From: Nitrosomonadaceae bacterium
Lineage (GTDB): Bacteria; Pseudomonadota; Gammaproteobacteria; Burkholderiales; Nitrosomonadaceae
Length of the DNA stretch: 60,426 nt
NCBI GenBank assembly: GCA_030646695.1
Contig: JAUSLF010000047.1
Coordinates: forward strand, 1-60,426
Reading direction: 5' to 3'
Positions 33,599 to 43,821 of this stretch are shown here, piece after piece. The translations under genes and the position numbers were made by a program. Positions within the stretch are counted from its first letter, which is position 1. Each line of letters starts with the position of its first letter. Below the pieces are notes generated by a model. It was not told where the DNA came from and ran no database searches. It saw nothing but the letters and a program-made list of their open reading frames with translations.

Positions 33599-35044
33599 AT
33601 GAGATTTCCACACACAACCTTGATGGTACAAGGCACGACATCCGATGCGGGCAAAAGCACCGTAGTGGCGGCATTGTGCCGCCTATTGGCAAGGCAAGGC
33701 GTCAGGGTGGCTCCCTTCAAGCCGCAGAATATGGCGCTCAATAGCGCAGTAACCGCAGATGGGGGGGAGATTGGACGGGCACAAGCATTACAGGCTCAGG
33801 CTGCCGGACTGGCGCCACATACTGATATGAACCCGATATTACTTAAGCCATCCAGTGATACCGGTGCGCAAATCACCATTCAAGGCAAGGTGCGGGCTAA
33901 CATGAGCGCGCGCGATTACCAGCAATACAAGACCATCGCAATGCAGGCGGTTCTGGCCTCATACAGAAGACTTGCTGCGCAATATGAAGTCGTGATCGTG
34001 GAAGGTGCCGGCAGCCCGGCTGAAGTTAATCTGCGCGAGCACGATATCGCCAACATGGGTTTCGCCGAGGCAGTTGATTGCCCAGTAATTCTGGTAGCTG
34101 ATATTGATCGCGGCGGCGTGTTTGCCCACATTGTAGGCACCCTCGCATGTCTATCTGTCAGCGAACAACAACGCATTATTGGCTTCGTCATCAATCGGTT
34201 TCGCGGCGATATTGGTTTGCTGGCACCTGGTCTGGAATGGCTAGAACAGCAAACCGGTAAACCAGTGCTGGCAGTGTTGCCATATTTGCAAGGTTTGTTC
34301 TTGGATGCTGAAGATGGGATTCAGTCAGCACAAATTGCCGGCGGAAAATTTCGCGTTCTGGTTCCGGTGTTGCCCAGAATCAGCAATCATACTGATTTCG
34401 ATGCACTACGCGCGCATCCTGATATAGATTTACAGTTTATTGGCCATGGGGAAGTGATTCCCCCCGCTGATTTGATCATCTTGCCTGGCAGTAAAAGCAC
34501 CCGTTCAGATCTTGCATGGTTAATCGCACATGGTTGGAAAGAAGCGATGATCAGGCACGTGCGTTATGGTGGTAAAGTGATCGGCGTGTGCGGCGGCTTT
34601 CAGATGCTGGGGCACACCATATCCGATCCGCATGGTGTTGAGGGGCTGCCTGGCATATCGCAAGGATTGGGCTTGCTCGATATCAACACCGAATTGACTA
34701 AGCAAAAATATTTGACACGAGTCAGTGGTCGCTGTGCTTTTACCGAAGCTACCGTGAGTGGTTACGAAATCCACATGGGAGTTTCGCTAGGTGACGCACT
34801 GAAAAGACCAGCCTTCATCATTAATGATTGTCCCGAAGGTGCGTGTTCTCTGGACAATCAAATTATGGGCACCTATCTGCATGGGTTGTTCGATACTCCC
34901 GCAGCCTTTGCAGCATTGTTACAATGGGCTGGACTCTCTGGCACAATGCCGGTTGACTTGGAGCAATTGCGTGAAGCAAGTTTGGACCGTATCGCCGATG
35001 CCACCGTGCCATTGCTGGTGGCTCTGCAAGTGGCTTCAGCTTGA
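33599..35044 (+). CDS. cobQ: Cobyric acid synthase
   Basis: 481 residues. [19 protein letters not shown] is the ATP-binding start, PQNMALNS and [12 protein letters not shown] are CobQ signatures, and VCGGFQMLG holds the glutaminase Cys with the closing triad His in YLHGLF. It amidates four side chains of adenosylcobyrinic acid a,c-diamide. It lies 76 bp after cobD. Confidence 0.95.
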   Translation: MRFPHTTLMVQGTTSDAGKSTVVAALCRLLARQGVRVAPFKPQNMALNSAVTADGGEIGRAQALQAQAAGLAPHTDMNPILLKPSSDTGAQITIQGKVRANMSARDYQQYKTIAMQAVLASYRRLAAQYEVVIVEGAGSPAEVNLREHDIANMGFAEAVDCPVILVADIDRGGVFAHIVGTLACLSVSEQQRIIGFVINRFRGDIGLLAPGLEWLEQQTGKPVLAVLPYLQGLFLDAEDGIQSAQIAGGKFRVLVPVLPRISNHTDFDALRAHPDIDLQFIGHGEVIPPADLIILPGSKSTRSDLAWLIAHGWKEAMIRHVRYGGKVIGVCGGFQMLGHTISDPHGVEGLPGISQGLGLLDINTELTKQKYLTRVSGRCAFTEATVSGYEIHMGVSLGDALKRPAFIINDCPEGACSLDNQIMGTYLHGLFDTPAAFAALLQWAGLSGTMPVDLEQLREASLDRIADATVPLLVALQVASA

Positions 35045-35181
35045 GGTGGTTATCAGGTCATTGAGTTTCGTCCGCGCACAAACGCGGTCCTTGGGGTAAT
35101 TGTTATCGATATCATGCTCATATTCTCGTTCTTGGAGTAAATGTGATGAGCGGATAGCGGCCACGATTCAAAAAGGAATAG

Positions 35182-36633
35182 ATGGATTTTCTGCCGATTT
35201 TTATCAACATAAAAAACCGCAACTGCCTGGTGGTTGGCGGTGGTGGGGTGGCCGCGCGCAAGATTGCTTTGCTGTTGCGGGCGGGCGCTCGCATCACGGT
35301 GATCTCGCCGGAGCTCAGTACGGAGCTAAGTGGACAACTGCACGAGCAACTGCACCAGGGAACTATCGTTCATCGCGCCGAAATATTTCGTCCCGATCAT
35401 CTTGACGATGCCGTGCTTGTGATCGCCGCTACCAATGACCGTTCGGTCAATCGGCAGGTTTCCGCAGCTGCCGGTAAACTGCGCATCCCAGTCAACGTGG
35501 TGGATGATCCAGATTCATGCTCCTTCATCGTGCCCTCCATCGTCGACCGCTCTCCCATCCTGATCGCGGTTTCAAGCGGAAGCTCATCGCCAGTGCTGGC
35601 GAGGTTGCTGCGTGCACACTTGGAAACTATGATCCCGGAGGCATACGGGCGATTGGCAATTTACGCGGCCAATTTGCGTGAGCGGGTGAAACTGCGTTTC
35701 TCTCACCCCGAAAAACGGCGCATGTTCTGGGAAAAAGAATTGCAGGGACCCTTTGCCGAAATGGTGTTTGCTGGCAAGGATCAGGCGGCACAGGATTATC
35801 TGGAGCGTTCGCTGCAAAGCGAAACCGATGATGCGCCACAGGGAGAGGTTTATCTGGTGGGCGCAGGGCCGGGGAATCCCGACCTGCTAACTTTCCGGGC
35901 AATGCGCCTGATGCAACAGGCGGATGTGGTGGTGTATGACCGCCTGGTCTCACCTGCGATACTCGACATGGTGCGCCGGGATGCGCCGCGCATTTATGCG
36001 GGCAAGGAACGTAGCACTCACACCATGTCGCAGGAATCCATCAATGATTTACTGGTGCGGCTGGCGCAAGAAGGCAAGCGCGTGCTGCGGCTGAAAGGTG
36101 GCGACCCTTTCATTTTTGGGCGTGGTGGTGAGGAAATTGAAACGCTATCCAGCCAGGGTATTCCGTTCCAGGTGGTTCCCGGCATCACGGCGGCTTCCGG
36201 GGTGGCATCCTATGCCGGCATTCCGCTCACTCACCGGGATTATGCGCAGTCGTGCATCTTTGTCACCGGCCACCTCAAGGACGGTAGCGTGGATCTGGAC
36301 TGGCAGGCGCTGGCGCGGCCGCATCAGACCATCGTGATTTACATGGGGTTGCTGGGATTGCCGGTGTTGTGCCAGCAGTTGGTCGCACACGGGCTGCCGG
36401 CTACGATGCCTGCCGCCATTGTGCAACAAGGTACTACCCACCAGCAACGGGTACTGGTGGGTTCGCTGGAAACACTGCCCGATCTGACTGCCCATGCCGG
36501 ACTGACCCCTCCCACGCTCATCATCGTCGGCGAGGTGGTGAAACTACATCAGAAACTTGCCTGGTTCGAGCCGGGTAGTGATATTTACGCTGATGCGCCT
36601 GCGGCAAACAAGAAAAACATTACCAAAGAATAA
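35182..36633 (+). CDS. cysG: Siroheme synthase CysG (SUMT, dehydrogenase, ferrochelatase)
   Basis: 483 residues. The N-terminal 150 are the NAD-binding dehydrogenase/ferrochelatase ([19 protein letters not shown]), then the dimerisation region, then SUMT with [19 protein letters not shown] and [15 protein letters not shown]. It turns uroporphyrinogen III into precorrin-2, then sirohydrochlorin and siroheme. Here it must also feed the corrin pathway, since the only other SUMT in the window (18996) is a relic. It lies 137 bp after cobQ with a likely own promoter. Confidence 0.95.
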   Translation: MDFLPIFINIKNRNCLVVGGGGVAARKIALLLRAGARITVISPELSTELSGQLHEQLHQGTIVHRAEIFRPDHLDDAVLVIAATNDRSVNRQVSAAAGKLRIPVNVVDDPDSCSFIVPSIVDRSPILIAVSSGSSSPVLARLLRAHLETMIPEAYGRLAIYAANLRERVKLRFSHPEKRRMFWEKELQGPFAEMVFAGKDQAAQDYLERSLQSETDDAPQGEVYLVGAGPGNPDLLTFRAMRLMQQADVVVYDRLVSPAILDMVRRDAPRIYAGKERSTHTMSQESINDLLVRLAQEGKRVLRLKGGDPFIFGRGGEEIETLSSQGIPFQVVPGITAASGVASYAGIPLTHRDYAQSCIFVTGHLKDGSVDLDWQALARPHQTIVIYMGLLGLPVLCQQLVAHGLPATMPAAIVQQGTTHQQRVLVGSLETLPDLTAHAGLTPPTLIIVGEVVKLHQKLAWFEPGSDIYADAPAANKKNITKE

Positions 36634-36688
36634 CTCTAGCCACTTAAAAAGTTGGAGTTTGGTAAATCAAAATTGGCGCATCAATGCT

Positions 36689-36703
36689 TAACTGTTGCAG
36701 TTA
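36689..36703 (-). terminator. Hairpin just after the small lipoprotein gene
   Basis: TAACTG-TTG-CAGTTA is a perfect 6-bp stem starting 2 bases past the lipoprotein stop. No strong T-run follows, so terminator function is only possible. Confidence 0.3.
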
Positions 36704-36705
36704 CG

Positions 36706-36870
36706 TCAAGGTTTCTGCTCGGCGGCATCCCTGTCTTTCTCGGGAATATGGTGGTCCTGCTTGATGACAGTCCCGTAGGTTGAAGGATCGGGGGATTCTG
36801 GCGTTGTAGGTTTACCGCAGGCGGTCAGGGTCAGTACTACTAGAGCGGTAGCGAAGGGTGCAAATCTCAT
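36706..36870 (-). CDS. Small lipoprotein (54 residues)
   Basis: ATG at 36870 (complement) with GGAG eight bases upstream. The first 17 residues are a lipoprotein signal: MRFAPFATALVVLTLTAC, with LTAC as lipobox and Cys18 as lipidation site. The mature part is about 37 residues, Pro/Asp/Lys-rich and hydrophilic (for example TPESPDPS, KQDHHIPEKDRDAAEQKP). It resembles the small entericidin/LptM-like outer-membrane lipoproteins in size and shape only. It is divergent from fnr; their starts are 139 bp apart. Function unknown. Confidence 0.72.
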   Translation of the reverse strand: MRFAPFATALVVLTLTACGKPTTPESPDPSTYGTVIKQDHHIPEKDRDAAEQKP

Positions 36871-36949
36871 GATCCAATCTCCATAAATAGAATATTCTCA
36901 TTTTGTGGTGTTACGGATAGAATGATGGCTGTAACAGTTGCATCTTATT

Positions 36950-36963
36950 TTGATTTAAATCAA
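36950..36963. promoter_or_regulatory. FNR/CRP-type binding site upstream of fnr
   Basis: TTGATTTAAATCAA is a perfect match to the FNR consensus TTGATNNNNATCAA. Its centre is 53 bp before the fnr ATG and about 86 bp before the start of the divergent lipoprotein gene. Autoregulation of fnr is the simple reading; the lipoprotein promoter could be controlled too. A TACTAT box at 36971-36976 could be a -10, which would place the site so as to block polymerase. Confidence 0.8.
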
Positions 36964-37009
36964 ATTAGAGTACTATTTCGGCTATTCATATCCAGAAAGG
37001 GGAAACCCC

Positions 37010-37753
37010 ATGCCACCAGATTCTCTGATAACGAAAAAACTCAAATCGAACATAAAGGCTAGTTGTTCTTCTTGTGGCTTGCGGGAATTATGTTTGCCGG
37101 TGGGGCTTGACGAGCAGGAAGCCGGAACTCTCGACCACTTGGTTAGCCAGCGGCATAAAATCTGGCGTGGTGAACACCTGCATCGCGCCGGTCTGGATTT
37201 TCACTCTCTTCATGTTGTTCGCACTGGTTTCTTCAAGACTTATGTCCTGCAAGAGGATGGGCGTGAGCAGGTCACCGGCTTTCATATGCCAGGAGAAGTG
37301 CTGGGGCTGGACGCCATCAGCGCGGATACGCACACTTGCAATGCAGTGGCGCTGGAAGATAGCGAAGTATGTGAAATCCCCTTTGCCAAGCTGGAGGGGA
37401 TTGGCCGTACCATTCCGTCGCTAATGCACCATTTCCACAAAATCATGAGTCGCGAAATCGTGCGCGATCGTGGGATGCTGCTGCTTGGTGGCATGAAAGC
37501 GGGGGAGCGCCTGGTTGCTTTCCTGCTCAATCTTTCGCACCGCTTCGCCAAGCGGGGCTATTCCCCTCTGGAATTTAATCTACGCATGACGCGCGAGGAA
37601 ATAGGGAGTTACTTGGGATTGAAGCTGGAAACCATTAGTCGTGCGTTTTCCAGGCTGCAGGAAGACGGATTCATCAACGTCAATAACAAGCACATCCGGC
37701 TGAATGATATCGACCACCTCAGACGCCAATACGGCAACTCTTCCTGTGAATAG
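37010..37753 (+). CDS. fnr: FNR-type oxygen-sensing transcription regulator
   Basis: 247 residues of the CRP/FNR family. The N-terminal cysteines C19, C22, C28 (CSSCGLRELC) and C121 (EVCEIPF) match the four [4Fe-4S] ligands of E. coli FNR. The HTH reads TREEIGSYLGLKLETISRAFSRLQ in two parts, with E..SR as in FNR, so the TTGAT half-site should be recognised, and such a site lies just upstream. It controls genes at low oxygen. GGGGAAACCCC precedes the ATG; the ribosome-binding site is GAAAGGGG. Confidence 0.92.
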   Translation: MPPDSLITKKLKSNIKASCSSCGLRELCLPVGLDEQEAGTLDHLVSQRHKIWRGEHLHRAGLDFHSLHVVRTGFFKTYVLQEDGREQVTGFHMPGEVLGLDAISADTHTCNAVALEDSEVCEIPFAKLEGIGRTIPSLMHHFHKIMSREIVRDRGMLLLGGMKAGERLVAFLLNLSHRFAKRGYSPLEFNLRMTREEIGSYLGLKLETISRAFSRLQEDGFINVNNKHIRLNDIDHLRRQYGNSSCE

Positions 37754-37830
37754 AATGGGCGGTTTCGTACGGGAATAAGCAACGCCCACAGGGTTCGGGC
37801 ATTTCCACTGTCGCATAATATGGCTGCCGG

Positions 37831-38469
37831 CTACTTGTCCGGCTGCGGCGTGATGCGCAGATACGGGCGCAGCGCTACATAACCCTTCGGGAACTTCTGC
37901 TTGATGACCGCCTCGTCCTGTATCGTCAGCGGGATGATTACGTCATCACTATCACACCAGTTGCCCGGCGTATCTACCGAATAACTATCGGTCAGTTGCA
38001 GCGCATCGATGACACGCAACACTTCGGCAAAATTACGCCCGGTACTCATTGGATAGATAATGATCAGACGCACTTTCTTTTTCGGGTCGATAATGAACAG
38101 CGAACGTACCGACATGGTCCCCGACTGATTCGGGTGAATCATGTCGTACAAGGTCGCGACTTTCTTGTCCTCATCCGCGATGATCGGAAAATCCACCACG
38201 GTATTCTGCGTTTCCTCGATGTCCTTGATCCATTCCACGTGCTTGTCTGCCGTATCGCGCGACAAGCCAATTGCCTTGACGTTGCGCCTGTCAAATTCAG
38301 GCTTGAGTTTCGCAATCAATCCGAGTTCGGTGGTACAGACGGGTGTGAAATCGGCGGGGTGCGAAAACAGCACCACCCAGGAATCACCCGCCCATTTGTG
38401 AAATTTGATCCTGCCGATGGTGGAATCTTGCTCAAAATCAGGTGCAGTATCGCCCAAGCGTAAAGTCAT
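37831..38469 (-). CDS. 1-Cys type peroxiredoxin (Prx6 family)
   Basis: 212 residues. The peroxidatic Cys45 sits in FSHPADFTPVCTTELG, the Prx6-type active site (P, T, C). The C-terminal part DALQLTDSYSVDTPGNW and the long tail are typical of the Prx6/AhpC-TSA 1-Cys group. It reduces hydrogen peroxide and organic peroxides in the cytoplasm. It converges with fnr and is a single gene with its own promoter region on the right. Confidence 0.93.
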   Translation of the reverse strand: MTLRLGDTAPDFEQDSTIGRIKFHKWAGDSWVVLFSHPADFTPVCTTELGLIAKLKPEFDRRNVKAIGLSRDTADKHVEWIKDIEETQNTVVDFPIIADEDKKVATLYDMIHPNQSGTMSVRSLFIIDPKKKVRLIIIYPMSTGRNFAEVLRVIDALQLTDSYSVDTPGNWCDSDDVIIPLTIQDEAVIKQKFPKGYVALRPYLRITPQPDK

Positions 38470-38743
38470 GGCATCCTCCGTTAGATAAAAAACTGTAAGT
38501 ACAATATAGTCCGACTGGCGTAATGACTCAACAATGATTATCCATCATTTTATTGGCCGCGCAAGAAGTGTGGAGGCACCGGTATCCACGTTCGTACTTT
38601 CAGTGGAAGAATGAGCTTCCTGGAACCATGAATTCTTGAGATACCCGGAACATTGCTTTTTTAGGCAAGCCGTCCTAATCTGAAATTCAGGCGGGAGCAA
38701 GTTTCCGCCCGAATAGTGTCCCGGCTATAATTTTGAGGAGATC

Positions 38744-39256
38744 ATGATGCGACGAATCTATTTTCTTGTCCCTGACATTGCTACCACCAAGCGTATTGTC
38801 GACGAATTGCTTTTGGCGCGGATCGAGGAGCGGCATATCCATGTGATTGCAAAGCGCGGCACACCGTTGGAGGATCTGCCCGAAGCCAACCTGCTGCAGA
38901 AGAGCGATTTCATTCCTGCAGTGGAACATGGATTGGCGCTTGGCGGCTCAGCCGGCATTCTCGCCGGATTGGTTGCGATCGCCCTTCCCGTCACCGCGCC
39001 GGTAATTGCGGGCGGAGTCCTACTGGCAAGCACGCTCGCGGGCGCAGGCGTCGGTGCGTGGGCTGGCGGTATGGTAGGTATGAGTGTCGGCAATACCCGG
39101 ATTAAACAGTTCGAGGACGCGATCGAGGCAGGTGAACTGCTGGTGCTGGCCGATGTGCCGAAAGATCGGGTCGATGAGATCGAAGCGCGCGTGAAGCTGC
39201 ATCTGCCTCAGGCGCAGATCGAAGGAACCGAGCCGGAAATACCGGCGTTTCCCTGA
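38744..39256 (+). CDS. DUF1269-like membrane protein
   Basis: 170 residues. A ferredoxin-like N-terminal part (RRIYFLVPDIATTKRIVDELLLARI) is followed by two glycine/alanine-rich hydrophobic helices (about 65-125) and a cytoplasmic C-terminal helix. The pattern fits the DUF1269/general-stress-like membrane proteins. GAGGAG lies 5-6 bases before the ATG pair. Function unknown; not clearly in an operon. Confidence 0.75.
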   Translation: MMRRIYFLVPDIATTKRIVDELLLARIEERHIHVIAKRGTPLEDLPEANLLQKSDFIPAVEHGLALGGSAGILAGLVAIALPVTAPVIAGGVLLASTLAGAGVGAWAGGMVGMSVGNTRIKQFEDAIEAGELLVLADVPKDRVDEIEARVKLHLPQAQIEGTEPEIPAFP

Positions 39257-39564
39257 TCCGGTTGGCGAACGCGGCACCACGTTCGTCCCCAAACAAGCAT
39301 AATCATGCCGGTTGGTACGGCAGGATCATGCTTGGCCAGAGGGGCGTTCCTGGCGAGGTCCGGGCACCAGAGAGGGTATGCCTGAAATCTTTGCACACGA
39401 GGGCTACCCGACTGTGCCAGAGCCGAAGAATTCCTCTCAGGATTTGCCAGCGAACGGCTGGGGTTACGGGTCGCTTACCGTTTGTGTTCTATCCCGGTTG
39501 AAAAGGACAGAGTATTTAACAGATGGGGGGCGGCTAATTTCCGCAAAACATCTGGGAGAAGGGG
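39257..39564. other. Gap before the multicopper oxidase; no gene supported
   Basis: 308 bp. Short overlapping open frames exist on both strands but none has a recognisable motif or ribosome-binding site. The only clear signal is GGGAGAAGG at 39554-39562, the ribosome-binding site of the next gene. It may contain a promoter. Confidence 0.35.
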
Positions 39565-41205
39565 ATGGTAAAGCACGATCATAAAAGACGGCAATTCCTG
39601 CAATATGCCGCGTTTGGCACGATAGCGGCGGCGCTGCCCGGTTTCGTGCTGGCCGAAGGTGGACAGATCAACAGCGCGCCGAGCGCCGCTTTCAAGCCCG
39701 ATGTGGAAATGGAGATCACCGCGCGGATAGCCGAGGTTCAGATTATGCCGGGTGCCCATACCAGCGTTTTCAAATATCACGGCAAACTGCTGAAAGGCCC
39801 TAAAACCACCTTAACAACCATGCCGGGTTATCTGGGGCCGATGCTGAATTTTGCACAAGGCCAAAAAGTCCGGATATTCTTCTACAACCAGTTGCCCGAG
39901 CCGTCGGTCATGCACTGGCACGGCATGCACGTCCCGCAGAAAATGGACGGACATCCAATGTACGCGATACAGTGGGGCGAAAGATATGTTTATGAGTTTG
40001 AGGTAAAAAATCCCGCTGGCACCAATTGGTATCATTCCCATACTCACGAAATGACCGCTACGCAAGTCTATCGCGGCCTGGCGGGACTGATCACGATCAC
40101 CGACGAGCAAGAGCAAAAGCTGGATTTGCCTAGCGGAGAGTACGATATCCCCATCGTCATCCAGGACCGGCGTTTTACCGCCGGCAATCAATTGCAGTAT
40201 CTCTATGGGATGCGCGAGAGGATGATGGGTTTCCTCGGTGACACCATTCTGGTTAACGGTCAGGCAAACAGCGCCATTCCGGTAAAAACCCGCGCTTACC
40301 GCTTGCGCGTATTCAACGGATCGAACTCCAGGATTTATAAGCTGGGCTGGGAGGACGGCACGCCGTTGATCGTGATCGGTACCGACGGCGGATTGCTGGA
40401 AAAGCCTGAATTTTATCCCTACATCATGCTCGCACCGGCCGAACGCGTCGAATTATGGGTCGATTTCAGCGGGCGTAAACTTGGAACCGATCTGGTGCTG
40501 CGCAGTCTCGAACACCACGGCACGATGCCGCATATGGGCGGTGGCATGCAGCGCGGTAGGGGGGGTATGCGCCGCGGCATGGGCAGCATGGACATGATGA
40601 CTGGTGGATTGCCTCAGGGTGAGGCTTTCCCGATAGTCAAGTTTCATATCGCCAAGAAGACCGGCGACTCACCAAGATTACCAGAAACACTGGTTAGAAT
40701 GCGCAGCCTGACGGAACAGGATGTCTCCAATCCAGATCAGCCTGTGCCGATCGCCATCAGCATGCAGCATATGGCGCCGCAGCTAAATGGCAGATCTTTT
40801 GAGATGAACGAAGTGATGGATAGCGAGAGGATCACTGTCAACACGATCCAGAAAATCAGAATCTCCAACGATCATGGGTCAATGGGAGGTGGCATGGGTG
40901 GAATGAGAGGGGGAGGGAGGGGCGGCATGGGCATGATGATGTCAATGGCGCATCCGATCCATCTGCACGGCCAGCAGTTTAAAATTCTGTCGCGTACTTT
41001 GAAAGATCAGGGCAGCGGTGATGGCTATGCCACTGTCAAGGACGGTTTCATCGGCAGCGGCTGGAAAGACACGGTGCTGGTGATGCCCGGCGAGGAAGTT
41101 GAAATCATCAAGCCGTTTGAGGATTACACCGGTTTGTTCCTGTATCACTGCCACAACCTGGAGCATGAAGATATGGGGATGATGCGTAATTTTTACGTAG
41201 GCTGA
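39565..41205 (+). CDS. Tat-exported multicopper oxidase with Met/Gly/Arg-rich inserts
   Basis: 546 residues. KRRQFLQYAAFGTIAAALPG is a twin-arginine signal, so export to the periplasm is expected. Copper ligands are all present: MHWHGMHV, WYHSHTHEM, HPIHLHGQQF and YHCHNLEHEDMGMM, with a Met axial ligand ten residues after the type 1 Cys. Two Met/Gly/Arg-rich segments lie near residues 315-345 and 432-455, the second just before HPIHLHG. Similar methionine-rich parts in CueO bind Cu(I), so a cuprous oxidase role in copper tolerance is likely. No copper regulator or chaperone is adjacent. Confidence 0.92.
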   Translation: MVKHDHKRRQFLQYAAFGTIAAALPGFVLAEGGQINSAPSAAFKPDVEMEITARIAEVQIMPGAHTSVFKYHGKLLKGPKTTLTTMPGYLGPMLNFAQGQKVRIFFYNQLPEPSVMHWHGMHVPQKMDGHPMYAIQWGERYVYEFEVKNPAGTNWYHSHTHEMTATQVYRGLAGLITITDEQEQKLDLPSGEYDIPIVIQDRRFTAGNQLQYLYGMRERMMGFLGDTILVNGQANSAIPVKTRAYRLRVFNGSNSRIYKLGWEDGTPLIVIGTDGGLLEKPEFYPYIMLAPAERVELWVDFSGRKLGTDLVLRSLEHHGTMPHMGGGMQRGRGGMRRGMGSMDMMTGGLPQGEAFPIVKFHIAKKTGDSPRLPETLVRMRSLTEQDVSNPDQPVPIAISMQHMAPQLNGRSFEMNEVMDSERITVNTIQKIRISNDHGSMGGGMGGMRGGGRGGMGMMMSMAHPIHLHGQQFKILSRTLKDQGSGDGYATVKDGFIGSGWKDTVLVMPGEEVEIIKPFEDYTGLFLYHCHNLEHEDMGMMRNFYVG

Positions 41206-41219
41206 GTTCGACCTGTCTT

Positions 41220-41918
41220 TTACCAGGCAATTTCTTTACCATCATACGCGTAGAATTTTCCGCTATCGGCTGGTGCAAGTTGCGCGATCACCCGGCGCAT
41301 GCCCGCAACGCTCTGCTGCACCGTAATCAATGCATTCGGGCCACCCATATCAGTCTGTACCCAGCCCGGATGCAGCACAGCAGTGATGATGCCGCGTGGC
41401 GCCAAGTCAATCGAAAGACTTTTTGCCACCATATTCAATGCGGCTTTGCTGGAGCGGTAGAGATAATAGTCACCACTCGTGTTATCGGCAATGCTGCCCA
41501 TTTTGCTGGTGATGCTGACAATCTTTTTTTGCTGGCTGCGGGCAATTTGCCTGACAAATGTTTCCGCCATTTTCAGTGGCGCCATGCTGTTCACGCGCAA
41601 GGTGCGCATCCATGCTGCGTAATCAGTGGCGCCGAAGCCATTATCATGAGTATCGAGGCAGATTCCGGCATTGTTCAACAGCAAGTCGATTTCCTGATTG
41701 GCAAGCTCTGCGGCTAGACTGTCAATTTGCTCGAAGTTGGCGACATCCAGTGTATGCGCACTGAGCAAGCCAGCATGTTGCGATGCCAGCTGTGTGAGCG
41801 CTCCAGATTTTTCCGGGTTGCGGCAGCAAGCGAACACATGCCAGCCCGCTGCGGCATACTGTTTGGCGAACTCCAAGCCTATGCCGCGGTTAGCGCCGGT
41901 AACTAGCAGATTTGGCAT
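41220..41918 (-). CDS. Short-chain dehydrogenase/reductase
   Basis: 232 residues from the ATG at 41918; a longer in-frame start at 41999 adds a low-quality extension. TGANRGIG near residues 7-14 binds NAD(P), and the YRSSK catalytic pair (Y-x3-K) with upstream SITSKMGS supplies Ser-Tyr-Lys. NNAG is present. It resembles the CsgA/sniffer-like carbonyl reductase group. Substrate unknown. It converges with the multicopper oxidase gene. Confidence 0.85.
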   Translation of the reverse strand: MPNLLVTGANRGIGLEFAKQYAAAGWHVFACCRNPEKSGALTQLASQHAGLLSAHTLDVANFEQIDSLAAELANQEIDLLLNNAGICLDTHDNGFGATDYAAWMRTLRVNSMAPLKMAETFVRQIARSQQKKIVSITSKMGSIADNTSGDYYLYRSSKAALNMVAKSLSIDLAPRGIITAVLHPGWVQTDMGGPNALITVQQSVAGMRRVIAQLAPADSGKFYAYDGKEIAW

Positions 41919-42172
41919 GTTAATGGTCTGGTGGATTGAAATTGAAGGTGCGGCAATCAAACCTATTTTAGGGTAGCGCACCTTCTTACTGAAAGACACC
42001 CCGAACTGGGTTGCAGATTTCAGTGGCCTTGTCGCTCGGATGATTCCTGTTTATTGTTCAACGCTTCCCTAAATGCACAATGGGAATTGATTTTTAGAGG
42101 TAATGCAGTACACTGCTCGCGTTAATATTTCCTAACTGCAACATTTTCAGAGACTCTTATCGGGATAAATAC

Positions 42173-42673
42173 ATGACTCATTATATGGAACTCCTCATGA
42201 CGAATCAGCCATGGAATCTGATCATCTACATGGCGATCCCCGTGATACTTGCCGAAACAATTGCCATTTCGGAGCTCTATCTTCTTTTTACCGGGAAAGA
42301 TACCGGTACCGTAAAGACTCTCAGTAAGGTCTCGGGAATTATTGTCGGATGGTATTTCCTTGGCATTTTCATAAATCTTCTCTTTAGCGCCGTCATTCCC
42401 CTGACAACCTCCAATGGGTGGCGCGGCATCGCAGACGTGATTGCCGTCGGCTTTTATCTGCTTGGCCTTATTCCGCTTTTCGGTATTGCGCTGCTTGATA
42501 TGAATCTCCTCTGCTCCTCTGCTTCACAGCGGGAGCGGAATAAGCTTCATGCAATTTTCGTGGGAGTTTTTCTGGTCGTTGCGCATATCGCGATGATATT
42601 CGGCATGGCCGATCCCAATATGTTCTTAGCTGAGGGGGATATGGAACATATGCCAGGCATGAGCCATCCCTGA
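42173..42673 (+). CDS. Small four-helix membrane protein of unknown function
   Basis: 166 residues with four hydrophobic helices (about 15-40, 50-75, 82-108, 122-145). The C-terminal tail carries a Met/His pattern ending MEHMPGMSHP, as in copper-handling proteins. I do not recognise a named family with confidence. It stands alone, 254 bp after the divergent SDR gene. A link to metal handling is only suggested by the tail and the nearby multicopper oxidase. Confidence 0.7.
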   Translation: MTHYMELLMTNQPWNLIIYMAIPVILAETIAISELYLLFTGKDTGTVKTLSKVSGIIVGWYFLGIFINLLFSAVIPLTTSNGWRGIADVIAVGFYLLGLIPLFGIALLDMNLLCSSASQRERNKLHAIFVGVFLVVAHIAMIFGMADPNMFLAEGDMEHMPGMSHP

Positions 42674-42747
42674 TGACTGGGACAAGCCATCAGGGATCGT
42701 AAGGAGCGGTTCCTGATCCAATTATCCAATTGGATTTCTTCTGATCG

Positions 42748-43293
42748 CTATCGATCCAGGCGCCATGGGGCTACATCGGCTTCGGCGATGATTCTGTGTC
42801 CGGTAACGCGCGTACCGTCGAAATCCGCACGCTCCCGGGCGCCGACCAGATACGTTCCCGTCGCCACATGAATCTCGACCTGCCCATCGGCTACGGCGAC
42901 GCTGCCGCCATCCGGCCGCATCCTGACACTGAAACGGGTGCCGATATCCTTGATGCGCGCCTCACCAACCTTCACTTCCAGTTTATCGGCGTCATTATTC
43001 GTGACATCAAAATAAACGTTGCCCCGTAACAGCTCAATCCGGGGAGGCTGGCTGTTGGCAACGGTGATGGCGCTATCGGCATCCAGTGTGATGTTGATAT
43101 ACGGTGTCGCCTTGACGGTCAGGCGTTGCCCCGCTACGGTTTCATGCAGCCTGGCCGTCACTGGTTTGGAGATGTACCAGCTTATGAGACCCAGAGCCAG
43201 CGCTGTGGCGGCGATGGAACAGTGCAACAGGATTCGACTCCAACTGAAGGGGCGGGCTGTTGTAGGAGCGATCGGTGGCTTTGGGGGATACAT
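42748..43293 (-). CDS. FecR-domain protein lacking the anti-sigma N-terminus and C-terminal domain
   Basis: 181 residues: one membrane helix (about 21-43) and a periplasmic FecR domain (LHETVAGQRLTVKATPY, SVAVADGQVEI, ADVAPWRL). Full FecR regulators are about 320 residues, with an N-terminal anti-sigma part and a C-terminal receptor-contact domain. Both are missing; the frame stops right after APWRLDR, where the family usually continues toward LVFDNTPL. No sigma factor or receptor gene is nearby. It is the last gene of the tonB-exbB-exbD run, 105 bp after exbD. It may be a degraded gene or a reduced form. Confidence 0.7.
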   Translation of the reverse strand: MYPPKPPIAPTTARPFSWSRILLHCSIAATALALGLISWYISKPVTARLHETVAGQRLTVKATPYINITLDADSAITVANSQPPRIELLRGNVYFDVTNNDADKLEVKVGEARIKDIGTRFSVRMRPDGGSVAVADGQVEIHVATGTYLVGARERADFDGTRVTGHRIIAEADVAPWRLDR

Positions 43294-43398
43294 TAGGGTG
43301 CTAGGCAGCTGGGATCGTCAGGTGGCTGCCAAGTATTATGCAGATGATCGAATTTCTGGTGAAGAAAATCTTGAGCTCAAACATGCTGCAGAAAGCTG

Positions 43399-43817
<419 letters not shown>

Positions 43818-43821
<4 letters not shown>

